A stretch of 23,727 nt of DNA from CAZLBC01 sp964557575 (lineage in GTDB: Bacteria; Planctomycetota; Phycisphaerae; SM23-33), in the NCBI GenBank assembly GCA_964557575.1, contig CAZLBC010000081.1, positions 1-23,727 on the forward strand, read 5' to 3'. The notes beneath the pieces are model-generated. The model did not search any database, was not told where the DNA came from, and saw nothing but the letters and a program-made list of their open reading frames with translations. Position 1 is the first letter of the stretch; every line of letters begins with the position of its first letter. A program made the position numbers and the translations under genes. Shown here one piece after another: positions 13,127 to 21,325 of this stretch.

Positions 13127-15499
13127 CTACCAGTTCCTCTGAGCCGCGCCGACCGGCACGAGGTGAATCGCCCCGTCCCGTACACGCCAGTCGAGCTGTT
13201 CGGCCCGGCCGGTGACCTGGGTCAGGAGCATATCGAGGACTGCGGTGAGCCGTTCGTTTTGTCCCTGCAGGCATACGGGCTCTTCCATCTCCGCCCCCGC
13301 CGCCGCCAGGGCCTTCCAATCGGCCGTGATCCGGACCCCCGCCAGCTTCTGGAGTTGTTTTACGGCGGCCTTCAATGGTGCGGCTATGCGATAGCGCCCG
13401 ATCGTCGTATCGCGGATGATAAGCAGGTCGGCGAGTGAACCACGATGTTCCTTTGCCGTCTTCTCTTGCGCCGCGGCGGCCCGGCGGCGCCGTTTCGCGG
13501 CCGCCGCCCGGGCCCGTAGCCGCGCTCGTTCCACCGCTTGTTTCCGCGCCGCCTCCGCGTCGTATTTCAGTTCCAGGGCGGCGAACAGCAACCGCTGATC
13601 GGCCGGCGCCAGCGGCCCCAGCGTTACCGTGTTCGCCTCCGTCACCCGCCGCGGGTCGACGGGGATGCCGATCCACCCGGCCTCCTTCGGCCCCCAGTCA
13701 CGCGGAACCCGGGACCGGCGCGCCGCATCCCAGTCGAACGTCAGGGGCGCGCCGTTCAGCGACACGGTTCCCGTCCCCCGGGCCTTCTTCCGCTCGAACG
13801 CCAGCCGCAGGACCGCCGCGGACGGTGTTCCCGGCGCGTCGATATCGATCCGCAGCGACCGCCGGCAATCCAGCTTCAATTCCGTGCGATCCCCGTACCA
13901 GCACCGGAAGCGGTCCGCCGTCCGCGGCCTGACCACACCGCGCACCTGGAACGTGACGTTCTGAATACTCAGCGGCGGGGCCTCGACGGTGACCCGGCGC
14001 TCGACCGGCAGGGACCGCTCACCCGTCCGGCAGTTGGCCGACGCCTTCTCGTACGCCGCATACCGGGTCGTCACCGACCGTATCCCGTCTTCCCACCCGG
14101 CGTCGATCGTCACCGCGCGCGACGCGGTAGTGGGATTGTAGACACTGACTACAATCCGGTCGGTCGACGGCGCCGCGGCGAAGACCTTGACCGCCGCCGA
14201 ACGGTTCCGGCAGACCAGCATCCGCCCCCGCGTGTTCTTCATCGCCCACAGCGGCCAGTAGTTCGCCGTCGGCGTCACCGTCGCGCCGTCGGGACTCACC
14301 GCCAGCGCCGCGAGGTCCGGATGTCCTTTCCTCCCGCCCTCAACCCCCCATGCGAAAAACTGGTTCCGCCAGTGGAACAGGTCGGGGCGTTCGAGCATCA
14401 TAAACAAGTCCTCCAGGTGAAAGAGGAACTGGTCGCGGCGGGTCGTCGCGTTCACCGCCGGGATGAACTTGTTGGTTTCGGTCACGATCGCCCGCGGCCG
14501 CTGTCCGTGGCGTATCTCCGCGTAATTCTGCGTCAGCCCTATCATCGCCAGGTGCCGGGAGACCGGCGTGGAATACGCATGATAATTGTAATACGCGATC
14601 GAGGCGGGGTACTTCAGCCCGTCGATAAACCGTTTGCCCCACATCAACCAGTTGTTTTGGTTGCCTTTGTTGCCGGGGCCGTCGTAATACAGCGGCGCCA
14701 TCCAGCCGGCGCAGGTACCCACCAAGGACACGTCGGGGTGCGCGCGGGCGACCACCGGCCAGGCGCCGTTGAACATCGCCGTATAGGCGTCGACGACGGC
14801 TTCCATATCGTACCCGCCATCGGGATCATGGCGGTCGTGGAGGAACTGGTGGGTGTAATCCCGGTTGTTCGGCTCGTTGCACGGCTGAAAAAAACGGAGG
14901 TCAACCGGACCGTCGTGGGCCTTGATCGCCGCGATCATGGCCGCGTAGTGCGCACCGACCGCCTGCGGGTCGCGGGCGCAGCGGCCGTCAAACAGTTCCA
15001 GGTGCGCCGCGACGATCATCGCGTAGTCCGCGCCCGCCGTCCCGTCGAAATAGCTCGCCGCCCGCGGCGGCCGGTGAAATCGCCGCATCCAGAAGGCCGC
15101 CGGATCGGTCGCCGCCATCCACCGATCCCACCACGCCAGAGACTCCTCCCAGGTAGCGAAGCGGGGGGGGGTGTCGGTCCATGCCGCGTGGGTCTCCGGC
15201 TGGCCGCCGACCCAGCCGTTGAAGATGGCCCGCCCGGCGTTGATGTCCAAGTCACGGATCAGCGTGAATGCCCGCGGCTTCGCGCCCCGCGGCAGGTTGC
15301 CGCCCCACATCAGGCCGAAGATTCGCTGGACGTTCGTATAGCCGCCGATGTCACGGCCGATGTCCGGCAGGATCTCCACCACCGCCGTCGCCTCGGCCCC
15401 TGCGGCCGATCCGCCCACAAACAGTATCCACGCCACTACCCCCGCGCTACCAAGGTTACCGCGGCGGTGACGTTTCCGGGTGTGTCTCTTCGTTGCCAT
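13127..15499 (-). CDS. Secreted GH-A clan glycoside hydrolase (GH86-like) with C-terminal STN-like domain
   Basis: 790 residues; AAAAGGAG nine bases upstream supports the ATG at 15499. A signal peptide ends at about residue 35. The catalytic part, about 45-400, has the clan GH-A pattern: the acid/base Glu209 in F-F-Q-P-C-N-E-P-N-N and the nucleophile candidate Glu341 in I-V-T-E-T-N-K. The overall pattern (G-G-Y-T-N-V-Q-R-I-F-G, L-D-I-N-A-G-R-A-I-F-N-G-W) resembles GH86 beta-agarases and porphyranases. Two beta-rich regions follow to about 650. The last 130 residues are an Ala/Arg-rich helix and then an STN-like fold (A-P-L-K-A-A-V-K-Q-L-Q-K-L-A-G-V and a closing D-G-A-I-H-L-V-P), as in secretins and TonB receptors. 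The gene follows the fusion gene by 85 bases and shares 1809 bp with it. Confidence 0.75.
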   Translation of the reverse strand: MATKRHTRKRHRRGNLGSAGVVAWILFVGGSAAGAEATAVVEILPDIGRDIGGYTNVQRIFGLMWGGNLPRGAKPRAFTLIRDLDINAGRAIFNGWVGGQPETHAAWTDTPPRFATWEESLAWWDRWMAATDPAAFWMRRFHRPPRAASYFDGTAGADYAMIVAAHLELFDGRCARDPQAVGAHYAAMIAAIKAHDGPVDLRFFQPCNEPNNRDYTHQFLHDRHDPDGGYDMEAVVDAYTAMFNGAWPVVARAHPDVSLVGTCAGWMAPLYYDGPGNKGNQNNWLMWGKRFIDGLKYPASIAYYNYHAYSTPVSRHLAMIGLTQNYAEIRHGQRPRAIVTETNKFIPAVNATTRRDQFLFHLEDLFMMLERPDLFHWRNQFFAWGVEGGRKGHPDLAALAVSPDGATVTPTANYWPLWAMKNTRGRMLVCRNRSAAVKVFAAAPSTDRIVVSVYNPTTASRAVTIDAGWEDGIRSVTTRYAAYEKASANCRTGERSLPVERRVTVEAPPLSIQNVTFQVRGVVRPRTADRFRCWYGDRTELKLDCRRSLRIDIDAPGTPSAAVLRLAFERKKARGTGTVSLNGAPLTFDWDAARRSRVPRDWGPKEAGWIGIPVDPRRVTEANTVTLGPLAPADQRLLFAALELKYDAEAARKQAVERARLRARAAAAKRRRRAAAAQEKTAKEHRGSLADLLIIRDTTIGRYRIAAPLKAAVKQLQKLAGVRITADWKALAAAGAEMEEPVCLQGQNERLTAVLDMLLTQVTGRAEQLDWRVRDGAIHLVPVGAAQRNW
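13555..15363 (-). repeat. 1809-bp duplicated segment, copy A
   Basis: Matches 15593-17401 at a constant offset of 2038 bases with no insertion or deletion. The only difference I found is A15309 against G17347 (Met64 in the secreted enzyme, Thr in the fusion). The segment covers the glycosidase catalytic and beta-rich domains but neither the signal peptide nor the STN-like domain. Confidence 0.93.
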
Positions 15500-15584
15500 C
15501 GCTCATACTCCTTTTCTTGCCGGTCGGCTCTACCTTCATCCCCGCACGAGAGACATCATTCCTCCGTCTTTTTTTAAATCCCGT

Positions 15585-18263
15585 TCATTCACCCGCGTCG
15601 TATTTCAGTTCCAGGGCGGCGAACAGCAACCGCTGATCGGCCGGCGCCAGCGGCCCCAGCGTTACCGTGTTCGCCTCCGTCACCCGCCGCGGGTCGACGG
15701 GGATGCCGATCCACCCGGCCTCCTTCGGCCCCCAGTCACGCGGAACCCGGGACCGGCGCGCCGCATCCCAGTCGAACGTCAGGGGCGCGCCGTTCAGCGA
15801 CACGGTTCCCGTCCCCCGGGCCTTCTTCCGCTCGAACGCCAGCCGCAGGACCGCCGCGGACGGTGTTCCCGGCGCGTCGATATCGATCCGCAGCGACCGC
15901 CGGCAATCCAGCTTCAATTCCGTGCGATCCCCGTACCAGCACCGGAAGCGGTCCGCCGTCCGCGGCCTGACCACACCGCGCACCTGGAACGTGACGTTCT
16001 GAATACTCAGCGGCGGGGCCTCGACGGTGACCCGGCGCTCGACCGGCAGGGACCGCTCACCCGTCCGGCAGTTGGCCGACGCCTTCTCGTACGCCGCATA
16101 CCGGGTCGTCACCGACCGTATCCCGTCTTCCCACCCGGCGTCGATCGTCACCGCGCGCGACGCGGTAGTGGGATTGTAGACACTGACTACAATCCGGTCG
16201 GTCGACGGCGCCGCGGCGAAGACCTTGACCGCCGCCGAACGGTTCCGGCAGACCAGCATCCGCCCCCGCGTGTTCTTCATCGCCCACAGCGGCCAGTAGT
16301 TCGCCGTCGGCGTCACCGTCGCGCCGTCGGGACTCACCGCCAGCGCCGCGAGGTCCGGATGTCCTTTCCTCCCGCCCTCAACCCCCCATGCGAAAAACTG
16401 GTTCCGCCAGTGGAACAGGTCGGGGCGTTCGAGCATCATAAACAAGTCCTCCAGGTGAAAGAGGAACTGGTCGCGGCGGGTCGTCGCGTTCACCGCCGGG
16501 ATGAACTTGTTGGTTTCGGTCACGATCGCCCGCGGCCGCTGTCCGTGGCGTATCTCCGCGTAATTCTGCGTCAGCCCTATCATCGCCAGGTGCCGGGAGA
16601 CCGGCGTGGAATACGCATGATAATTGTAATACGCGATCGAGGCGGGGTACTTCAGCCCGTCGATAAACCGTTTGCCCCACATCAACCAGTTGTTTTGGTT
16701 GCCTTTGTTGCCGGGGCCGTCGTAATACAGCGGCGCCATCCAGCCGGCGCAGGTACCCACCAAGGACACGTCGGGGTGCGCGCGGGCGACCACCGGCCAG
16801 GCGCCGTTGAACATCGCCGTATAGGCGTCGACGACGGCTTCCATATCGTACCCGCCATCGGGATCATGGCGGTCGTGGAGGAACTGGTGGGTGTAATCCC
16901 GGTTGTTCGGCTCGTTGCACGGCTGAAAAAAACGGAGGTCAACCGGACCGTCGTGGGCCTTGATCGCCGCGATCATGGCCGCGTAGTGCGCACCGACCGC
17001 CTGCGGGTCGCGGGCGCAGCGGCCGTCAAACAGTTCCAGGTGCGCCGCGACGATCATCGCGTAGTCCGCGCCCGCCGTCCCGTCGAAATAGCTCGCCGCC
17101 CGCGGCGGCCGGTGAAATCGCCGCATCCAGAAGGCCGCCGGATCGGTCGCCGCCATCCACCGATCCCACCACGCCAGAGACTCCTCCCAGGTAGCGAAGC
17201 GGGGGGGGGTGTCGGTCCATGCCGCGTGGGTCTCCGGCTGGCCGCCGACCCAGCCGTTGAAGATGGCCCGCCCGGCGTTGATGTCCAAGTCACGGATCAG
17301 CGTGAATGCCCGCGGCTTCGCGCCCCGCGGCAGGTTGCCGCCCCACGTCAGGCCGAAGATTCGCTGGACGTTCGTATAGCCGCCGATGTCACGGCCGATG
17401 TGGGGACAGACCCGGACGGTCGGCGGCGGAGAAACGGGCGGCGACGATGACAAATCGAGAAAGAACATCCCGGCGGCGAACCCGCCCGCGAGAATCGCCA
17501 CCACCCCCGCCACCGGCATGACCCCGTGCCACATCGACCGCTTCATCGCGCCGCCGACCAGGCGCAGCACCCGCTCGGAGACGATCCGCTCGGCAGCAGC
17601 CGTCCCCGTGACGGCGATCGCCTTCGCCGCCCGGCAGGTAGCCGACGCTACGGGCGGCGACACCGTCGATGCCGTTACCCCGCGGTCCAGCAACGGGGCG
17701 ACGGCCCCGCCCCAGGCCATCGGGACGATGCCGGCAAGCCGCTTCCGCAATTTCTTGCGGGCCCGGCTTAAGCGCGAACTGAAGGTCTTTACGTTCCACC
17801 CGAGTTCATCCGCGCCGGCCTGGTAGCTCCGGCCTTCAAAGTGGTGCAAAATCAGGGGTACGCGATAGGTTTCCGGCAACCGGGATATCTCGGCATGCAG
17901 GGCGGACCAGTCGACGGCCACCTCCGCCGCCGCGCGCTGTTCTTGTTCATTGATCATGACGGCTCGCCTTTCCCGTTTCCGCCGGCGCTGCGCCGCGGTT
18001 CGTTCGTTGCGTGCGAGACCGACCGCCACCGTATACAGCCACCCGCCGAGACTGCCGCGACGGGTCAGCGTGCGGGCCTTTCGGGCCAGCGTCAAAAAGG
18101 TTGCCTGGACGATATCCTCCGCGCGGTGCTCGTCTTCGACGATGCGGGTGGCGACACCCTTCACCATGCCGCCGTGCCGGGTCAGCAATTCGGCAAAAGC
18201 GGCTTCGTCGTTATGCCGAACGAATGCCGTTAGTAAGGTGCGGTCGCGTTTGGCGGTAGTCAT
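15585..18263 (-). CDS. ECF sigma factor fused through a membrane segment to a GH86-like glycosidase domain
   Basis: 892 residues from the ATG at 18263; the longer upstream frame has no sigma homology. Region 2 lies at about 10-78 (A-E-D-I-V-Q-A-T-F-L-T-L-A and G-W-L-Y-T-V-A-V-G). Region 4 lies at about 118-178 (L-P-E-T-Y-R-V-P-L-I-L, then W-N-V-K-T-F-S-S-R-L-S-R-A-R-K-K-L-R). A linker leads to one membrane helix at about 247-268 and a Pro/Ser linker. From about 287 the protein is the same glycosidase as the neighbouring gene, with both catalytic-type glutamates kept, ending three codons after the shared segment and lacking the STN-like domain. Sigma factors with membrane segments and outer domains are known in Planctomycetota and relatives. 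The topology would put the enzyme domain outside and the sigma domain inside, so it may be a sugar sensor. A chance fusion by recombination is the alternative. Confidence 0.75.
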   Translation of the reverse strand: MTTAKRDRTLLTAFVRHNDEAAFAELLTRHGGMVKGVATRIVEDEHRAEDIVQATFLTLARKARTLTRRGSLGGWLYTVAVGLARNERTAAQRRRKRERRAVMINEQEQRAAAEVAVDWSALHAEISRLPETYRVPLILHHFEGRSYQAGADELGWNVKTFSSRLSRARKKLRKRLAGIVPMAWGGAVAPLLDRGVTASTVSPPVASATCRAAKAIAVTGTAAAERIVSERVLRLVGGAMKRSMWHGVMPVAGVVAILAGGFAAGMFFLDLSSSPPVSPPPTVRVCPHIGRDIGGYTNVQRIFGLTWGGNLPRGAKPRAFTLIRDLDINAGRAIFNGWVGGQPETHAAWTDTPPRFATWEESLAWWDRWMAATDPAAFWMRRFHRPPRAASYFDGTAGADYAMIVAAHLELFDGRCARDPQAVGAHYAAMIAAIKAHDGPVDLRFFQPCNEPNNRDYTHQFLHDRHDPDGGYDMEAVVDAYTAMFNGAWPVVARAHPDVSLVGTCAGWMAPLYYDGPGNKGNQNNWLMWGKRFIDGLKYPASIAYYNYHAYSTPVSRHLAMIGLTQNYAEIRHGQRPRAIVTETNKFIPAVNATTRRDQFLFHLEDLFMMLERPDLFHWRNQFFAWGVEGGRKGHPDLAALAVSPDGATVTPTANYWPLWAMKNTRGRMLVCRNRSAAVKVFAAAPSTDRIVVSVYNPTTASRAVTIDAGWEDGIRSVTTRYAAYEKASANCRTGERSLPVERRVTVEAPPLSIQNVTFQVRGVVRPRTADRFRCWYGDRTELKLDCRRSLRIDIDAPGTPSAAVLRLAFERKKARGTGTVSLNGAPLTFDWDAARRSRVPRDWGPKEAGWIGIPVDPRRVTEANTVTLGPLAPADQRLLFAALELKYDAGE
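15593..17401 (-). repeat. 1809-bp duplicated segment, copy B
   Basis: Second copy of 13555-15363, in the same orientation, 229 bases away. Its upstream border falls in the linker of the sigma fusion and abuts the motif GGTCTGTCCCCAC (minus strand, about 17399-17411). Its downstream border is followed by GGTGAATGA, which closes the reading frame. Confidence 0.93.
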
Positions 18264-18611
18264 CGTATAGTCATTGTAGCAGCGGCGGATACGCCGGACA
18301 AATGCACCGGCGCCCGGCATCGGGCACACCGGTGAACGCAGCGGCCGGGGCGCATACGAACATCACACGTTTTTCATTCCGCCCGTATATACTCTCCACG
18401 CCGCGGCGGCATTCCTCCGCTTTTTTTGATTTTATTTCCCGGCGACCACGTACTCGTTCGGCGGTGTGCGGGCACCGGCATGCCAACCGCGCCGGCGCGA
18501 CGTATCGGGGATGATGCCATAGATTCCGATCAAACCGCAGCACCCGGCCGGCCACGGATCAGGTGGCGGCCGCGGCAAAAGCCGCAGTGGCGGCCGGAGC
18601 CGGCGCTGATT
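18264..18611. other. Gene-poor spacer with a relic of a Gly-rich gene end
   Basis: This 348-base stretch holds no intact gene. Its right part, 18550-18610 on the plus strand, reads G-H-G-S-G-G-G-R-G-K, then S-R-S-G-G-R-S-R-R and TGA. This is a shortened and diverged copy of the 3' end of the Gly/Gln-rich gene (12820-12903). The left part may hold promoters of the sigma fusion gene, but I see no clear boxes. Confidence 0.5.
18550..18610 (+). pseudogene. Relic of a Gly-rich gene 3' end
   Basis: Starts with GGCCACGGATC, as at 12820, and ends with GCCGGCGCTGA, as in the intact gene, with an internal deletion of about 24 bases. There is no start codon or upstream body. It is convergent with the beta-helix gene, exactly as the intact Gly/Gln-rich gene is with the beta-helix relic at 12893-12950. 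Confidence 0.55.
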
Positions 18612-20351
18612 TTACCGACCGGCGGGCGCTTCCCCGACGCCGGACATGATGTTGCCTTCCTGTTTCACATCCTCGGCACGGCCGGTATCGATCGCGCCGC
18701 GCACCTCCAGCCCGCGGGCCCGGCCGGCCCGCTGACCCGGGCGGTAGAAGACGTTCTCGATCCGGTTGTTTCGGACCGTCAGGTTACGGGCGGCGAAGGC
18801 GAAGATGCCCGCACCGGGGCAGTTTTGTATCGTGTTGTCCTCGATGGTGATGTCCCGGTTGCCCGGCCAGAGCGGCTTTTCAATCTCGCGGTCGCAGCGG
18901 ACGAACACGCTGATCGCCCCGGGGACATACGTCCGTGACGAGTGAAGGGCGCCGTCGCGGCCGACGTCCTCGATGCGGTTGCCCCGGACGGTGATGCCCT
19001 TGACCCACCCCGCTTCCCGCCAGAAGGCGTACTCGGCGCCGAGGGTGATCGCGCTGTGCTTCAGGCGGCGGAAGGTGTTTCCCTCGATCAGGCCGCGCGA
19101 CGCCATGATCCGCAGTCCCCGCGCGCGGTGGTCGGCGAAGACGCAGTCGCGTATCACGAACCCGGGGGCGTTGTTTGCGGGGATGTCGACGTACTCGCCC
19201 GGTTCGGCTTTCAACGGTTCCCTGAGTTCGAGCCGGAAGACCGTCCCCCGGCCCTCCCTGAGTCGCGGCCAGACCCGGTGGATGGCGGCCAGGTGCGCGG
19301 CGGACGCCCGCGGGAGGGGATTGAAGCCGCTGATCGTCGCCGTACCGCGGACGGCGTAATTGCCGGTACCGAGGCGCCGTGCGACCGCGCCGGCCGGCAC
19401 GACCGCCGCCAGCCGTTCCGAGGAGTAGGGCCATCCCACCAGCAGCGCCTGAGGGGATCCGCCCAGCACGGCGAACGTCGCCCCGTGCAGGTTGACCGAG
19501 TCGTCGCCCATGAAGGAGAACCGGCACCGCTCGACGGTCGGGCCCCGGGTGGCGAAGGCGATGTTCAGCCCATCGGCACAGGTCGAAACCAGCCGCGGCC
19601 GGGTCGCCCCGGGCGGCGGCGGGCCGGGACGGATGGTGTACCGGAAGTAGTTGTCGCCCCGGAGGTACCGGCCGAGGTACGCGCAGCCCGGCGCGGCCAG
19701 GAAGGTGACGTCCTCGATGCGGACGTCCGCGCAGTCGTTCATGCGTACGGCGCAGCCGGTCCGCAGCGTCAGGACGATCCGGTCGCCGACCGTGATGAGG
19801 TGGTGCATGGCGGGGGCATATCCCATGATAAACCGGCCGCGCCGTCCGTCGAGAATGCGGACCTCCCGGGCGTAGAGATCCGGCACCCAGGGTTTCCACC
19901 GGCGGCGCCCGGCCTCGAAGATATACCCCTGTCGATAGTGGGGTTTGTCCGCAGCGCTGAGCCCGGGATAGCCGTCGCAGACTGTGAAGTCGTACTGTTT
20001 GCCGTCCTTTGAACGGCCGGTGACGCGGCCCTGGACAAACGGGAGCGGGTCGTAATCGACGGTGAATCCCCGCAGGACGATGTTCCGGCAGCCGTTGATC
20101 GACCAGCCGGTCCCGCGGCGGTCGGTGAAAACGATCGTCGTGTCGGGTCCCTCGATGACCAGGTCTCCGGCGTTCTCGAGGCGAAGCTTTGTTACGGCCA
20201 CCCGCCCCGCCGGCAGTGTTACCCGCTCCAGATCCTTCTCGACCGCCGCATCGAGCAACCGCTGGATAGCGGGGCCGGTTTCGCCGGCCGCGGTTAGCGA
20301 TGCCGCGCACAAGAGAACAAGCAGACCGTTGTTACTGTTCCTCGCCGCCAT
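18612..20351 (-). CDS. Exported right-handed parallel beta-helix protein
   Basis: 579 residues from the ATG at 20351, preferred because GGGAG lies eight bases upstream and a signal peptide starts there (L-L-V-L-L-C-A-A-S-L-T-A-A). The body shows successive beta-helix rungs: V-I-E-G-P-D-T-T-I-V-F, N-I-V-L-R-G-F-T-V-D-Y, V-R-I-E-D-V-T-F, F-V-I-R-D-C-V-F, G-I-T-V-R-G-N-R-I, I-T-I-E-D-N-T-I, and L-T-V-R-N-N-R-I. This is the fold of pectate lyases, rhamnogalacturonases, GH110 and epimerases. A role in polysaccharide breakdown is likely, but no catalytic set is clear. The gene overlaps the end of the methyltransferase gene by 20 bases, indicating an operon. Confidence 0.8.
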   Translation of the reverse strand: MAARNSNNGLLVLLCAASLTAAGETGPAIQRLLDAAVEKDLERVTLPAGRVAVTKLRLENAGDLVIEGPDTTIVFTDRRGTGWSINGCRNIVLRGFTVDYDPLPFVQGRVTGRSKDGKQYDFTVCDGYPGLSAADKPHYRQGYIFEAGRRRWKPWVPDLYAREVRILDGRRGRFIMGYAPAMHHLITVGDRIVLTLRTGCAVRMNDCADVRIEDVTFLAAPGCAYLGRYLRGDNYFRYTIRPGPPPPGATRPRLVSTCADGLNIAFATRGPTVERCRFSFMGDDSVNLHGATFAVLGGSPQALLVGWPYSSERLAAVVPAGAVARRLGTGNYAVRGTATISGFNPLPRASAAHLAAIHRVWPRLREGRGTVFRLELREPLKAEPGEYVDIPANNAPGFVIRDCVFADHRARGLRIMASRGLIEGNTFRRLKHSAITLGAEYAFWREAGWVKGITVRGNRIEDVGRDGALHSSRTYVPGAISVFVRCDREIEKPLWPGNRDITIEDNTIQNCPGAGIFAFAARNLTVRNNRIENVFYRPGQRAGRARGLEVRGAIDTGRAEDVKQEGNIMSGVGEAPAGR

Positions 20352-20868
20352 GTTCAGGGCTCCCGACATCGTCGATCCGCGTATCCGCTGCCGTCTTCCG
20401 ATTGACCGATGTCCGCGGGAAGGGGATCAACGCGTTGACCCGCGACCGGAATGCGCGGTAATCGCCCCCGAATGTTTCTTCAAGATACCGTTCCTCCCGG
20501 TGAATGGAAATCCTGAACACAATCCAGGCGACGGCCGGGACCCCGAGCATCGGCCACGATGCCGTCAGCAGGGCTCCGCCGCTGAATATCAGCAGTATCC
20601 ACGCCGCGTATATCGGGTGTCTGACGACGGCGAACATCCCGGTGGTCGCCAGCCGGCCTTCCCGGTATGCGGCGTTGAACTGCCGGAATGACACCAGGTA
20701 CACCGTCAGCCCCGCCGCCAGGAGAACCGCACCGGCCGCGGCCAGGAGCGGATAGGGCAGGCACCTGATGGCCAGGATGTCCGGGAAAAGAAACGTCAGC
20801 ACCCCCGCCGCCGTCCCGTACAGCACGGCGGGTATGGTAAATAGCGGACCAATACCGCAGCGGGTCAT
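20332..20868 (-). CDS. Isoprenylcysteine carboxyl methyltransferase-family membrane protein
   Basis: 178 residues with four to five hydrophobic helices. The C-terminal half has the family signature: V-R-H-P-I-Y-A-A-W (SAM-binding R-H-P), then R-E-E-R-Y-L-E-E-T-F-G-G-D-Y-R-A-F and a final V-N-A-L-I-P-F. Bacterial members (PEMT/ICMT type) methylate lipids or small hydrophobic acceptors at the membrane, and the acceptor is unknown here. The gene sits 27 bases after the FmdB gene and overlaps the beta-helix gene. Confidence 0.82.
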   Translation of the reverse strand: MTRCGIGPLFTIPAVLYGTAAGVLTFLFPDILAIRCLPYPLLAAAGAVLLAAGLTVYLVSFRQFNAAYREGRLATTGMFAVVRHPIYAAWILLIFSGGALLTASWPMLGVPAVAWIVFRISIHREERYLEETFGGDYRAFRSRVNALIPFPRTSVNRKTAADTRIDDVGSPEHGGEEQ

Positions 20869-20895
20869 TATTCATACCCTCGCCGGCACACCGAT

Positions 20896-21096
20896 CTACG
20901 AAAGCGGGCAGGAGCCGGTGGGGCAGCTCGACGTTCCCGTGGAGTCCTTTCCTGATTTCGCGGCGAAGGTGGAAAACATCTTTTCGGTTTTACGCGATCC
21001 GCATTTTTCACAGGGGTGGGACTTCCTGCTGTCGGCCTTTTCCAGGAACGACGTGACGTGGCCGCATTTCATGCAACGGTATTCGAACAGGGGCAT
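20896..21096 (-). CDS. FmdB-family zinc ribbon protein
   Basis: 66 residues. It begins M-P-L-F-E-Y-R-C-M-K-C-G and has the second pair C-E-K-C-G, giving the C-x2-C...C-x2-C zinc ribbon of the FmdB (CxxC_CxxC_SSSS) family. A Ser/Cys-rich tail follows. A GGAG and a clear promoter precede it. Small zinc ribbons of this family are widespread and their role is uncertain (possible transcription-related). It heads the operon with the methyltransferase and beta-helix genes. Confidence 0.9.
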   Translation of the reverse strand: MPLFEYRCMKCGHVTSFLEKADSRKSHPCEKCGSRKTEKMFSTFAAKSGKDSTGTSSCPTGSCPLS

Positions 21097-21142
21097 TGCT
21101 CATCTCCTCATCACGACGAGAAACAATCAATTTCCATACCAG

Positions 21143-21172
21143 AGTATAACCCCCTCTCTCGCGATGTTACAA
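21143..21172 (-). promoter_or_regulatory. Sigma-70-type promoter of the FmdB operon
   Basis: On the minus strand TTGTAA (21172-21167) and TATACT (21148-21143) are 18 bases apart. The start would be near 21136, about 40 bases before the ATG. Confidence 0.6.
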
Positions 21173-21225
21173 GTGCTTTTGTTTCACGGACTTGCCAACA
21201 CGCTTTTCTTGCGGGCGCCGGTGGC

Positions 21226-21325
21226 NNNNNNNNNNNNNNNNNNNNNNNNNNNNNNNNNNNNNNNNNNNNNNNNNNNNNNNNNNNNNNNNNNNNNNNNNNN
21301 NNNNNNNNNNNNNNNNNNNNNNNNN
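21226..21325. other. Assembly gap (100 N)
   Basis: Exactly 100 unknown bases, a usual filler length for a gap of unknown size. The 12 bases GGCGCCGGTGGC end the left contig (21214-21225) and also begin the right contig (21326-21337), so the two may overlap and the true gap may be small or nil. Confidence 0.95.

Noticed and set aside
13538..15577. Long plus-strand reading frame opposite the glycosidase gene, and its twin at 15480-17450
   Set aside because: Both are Arg/Pro-rich shadows caused by high GC at third codon positions of the minus-strand genes. They are present twice only because the segment is duplicated.
21192..21325. Heparinase-like gene start read through the gap
   Set aside because: Translation across N is meaningless and the left contig end shows no signal peptide or start in that frame.
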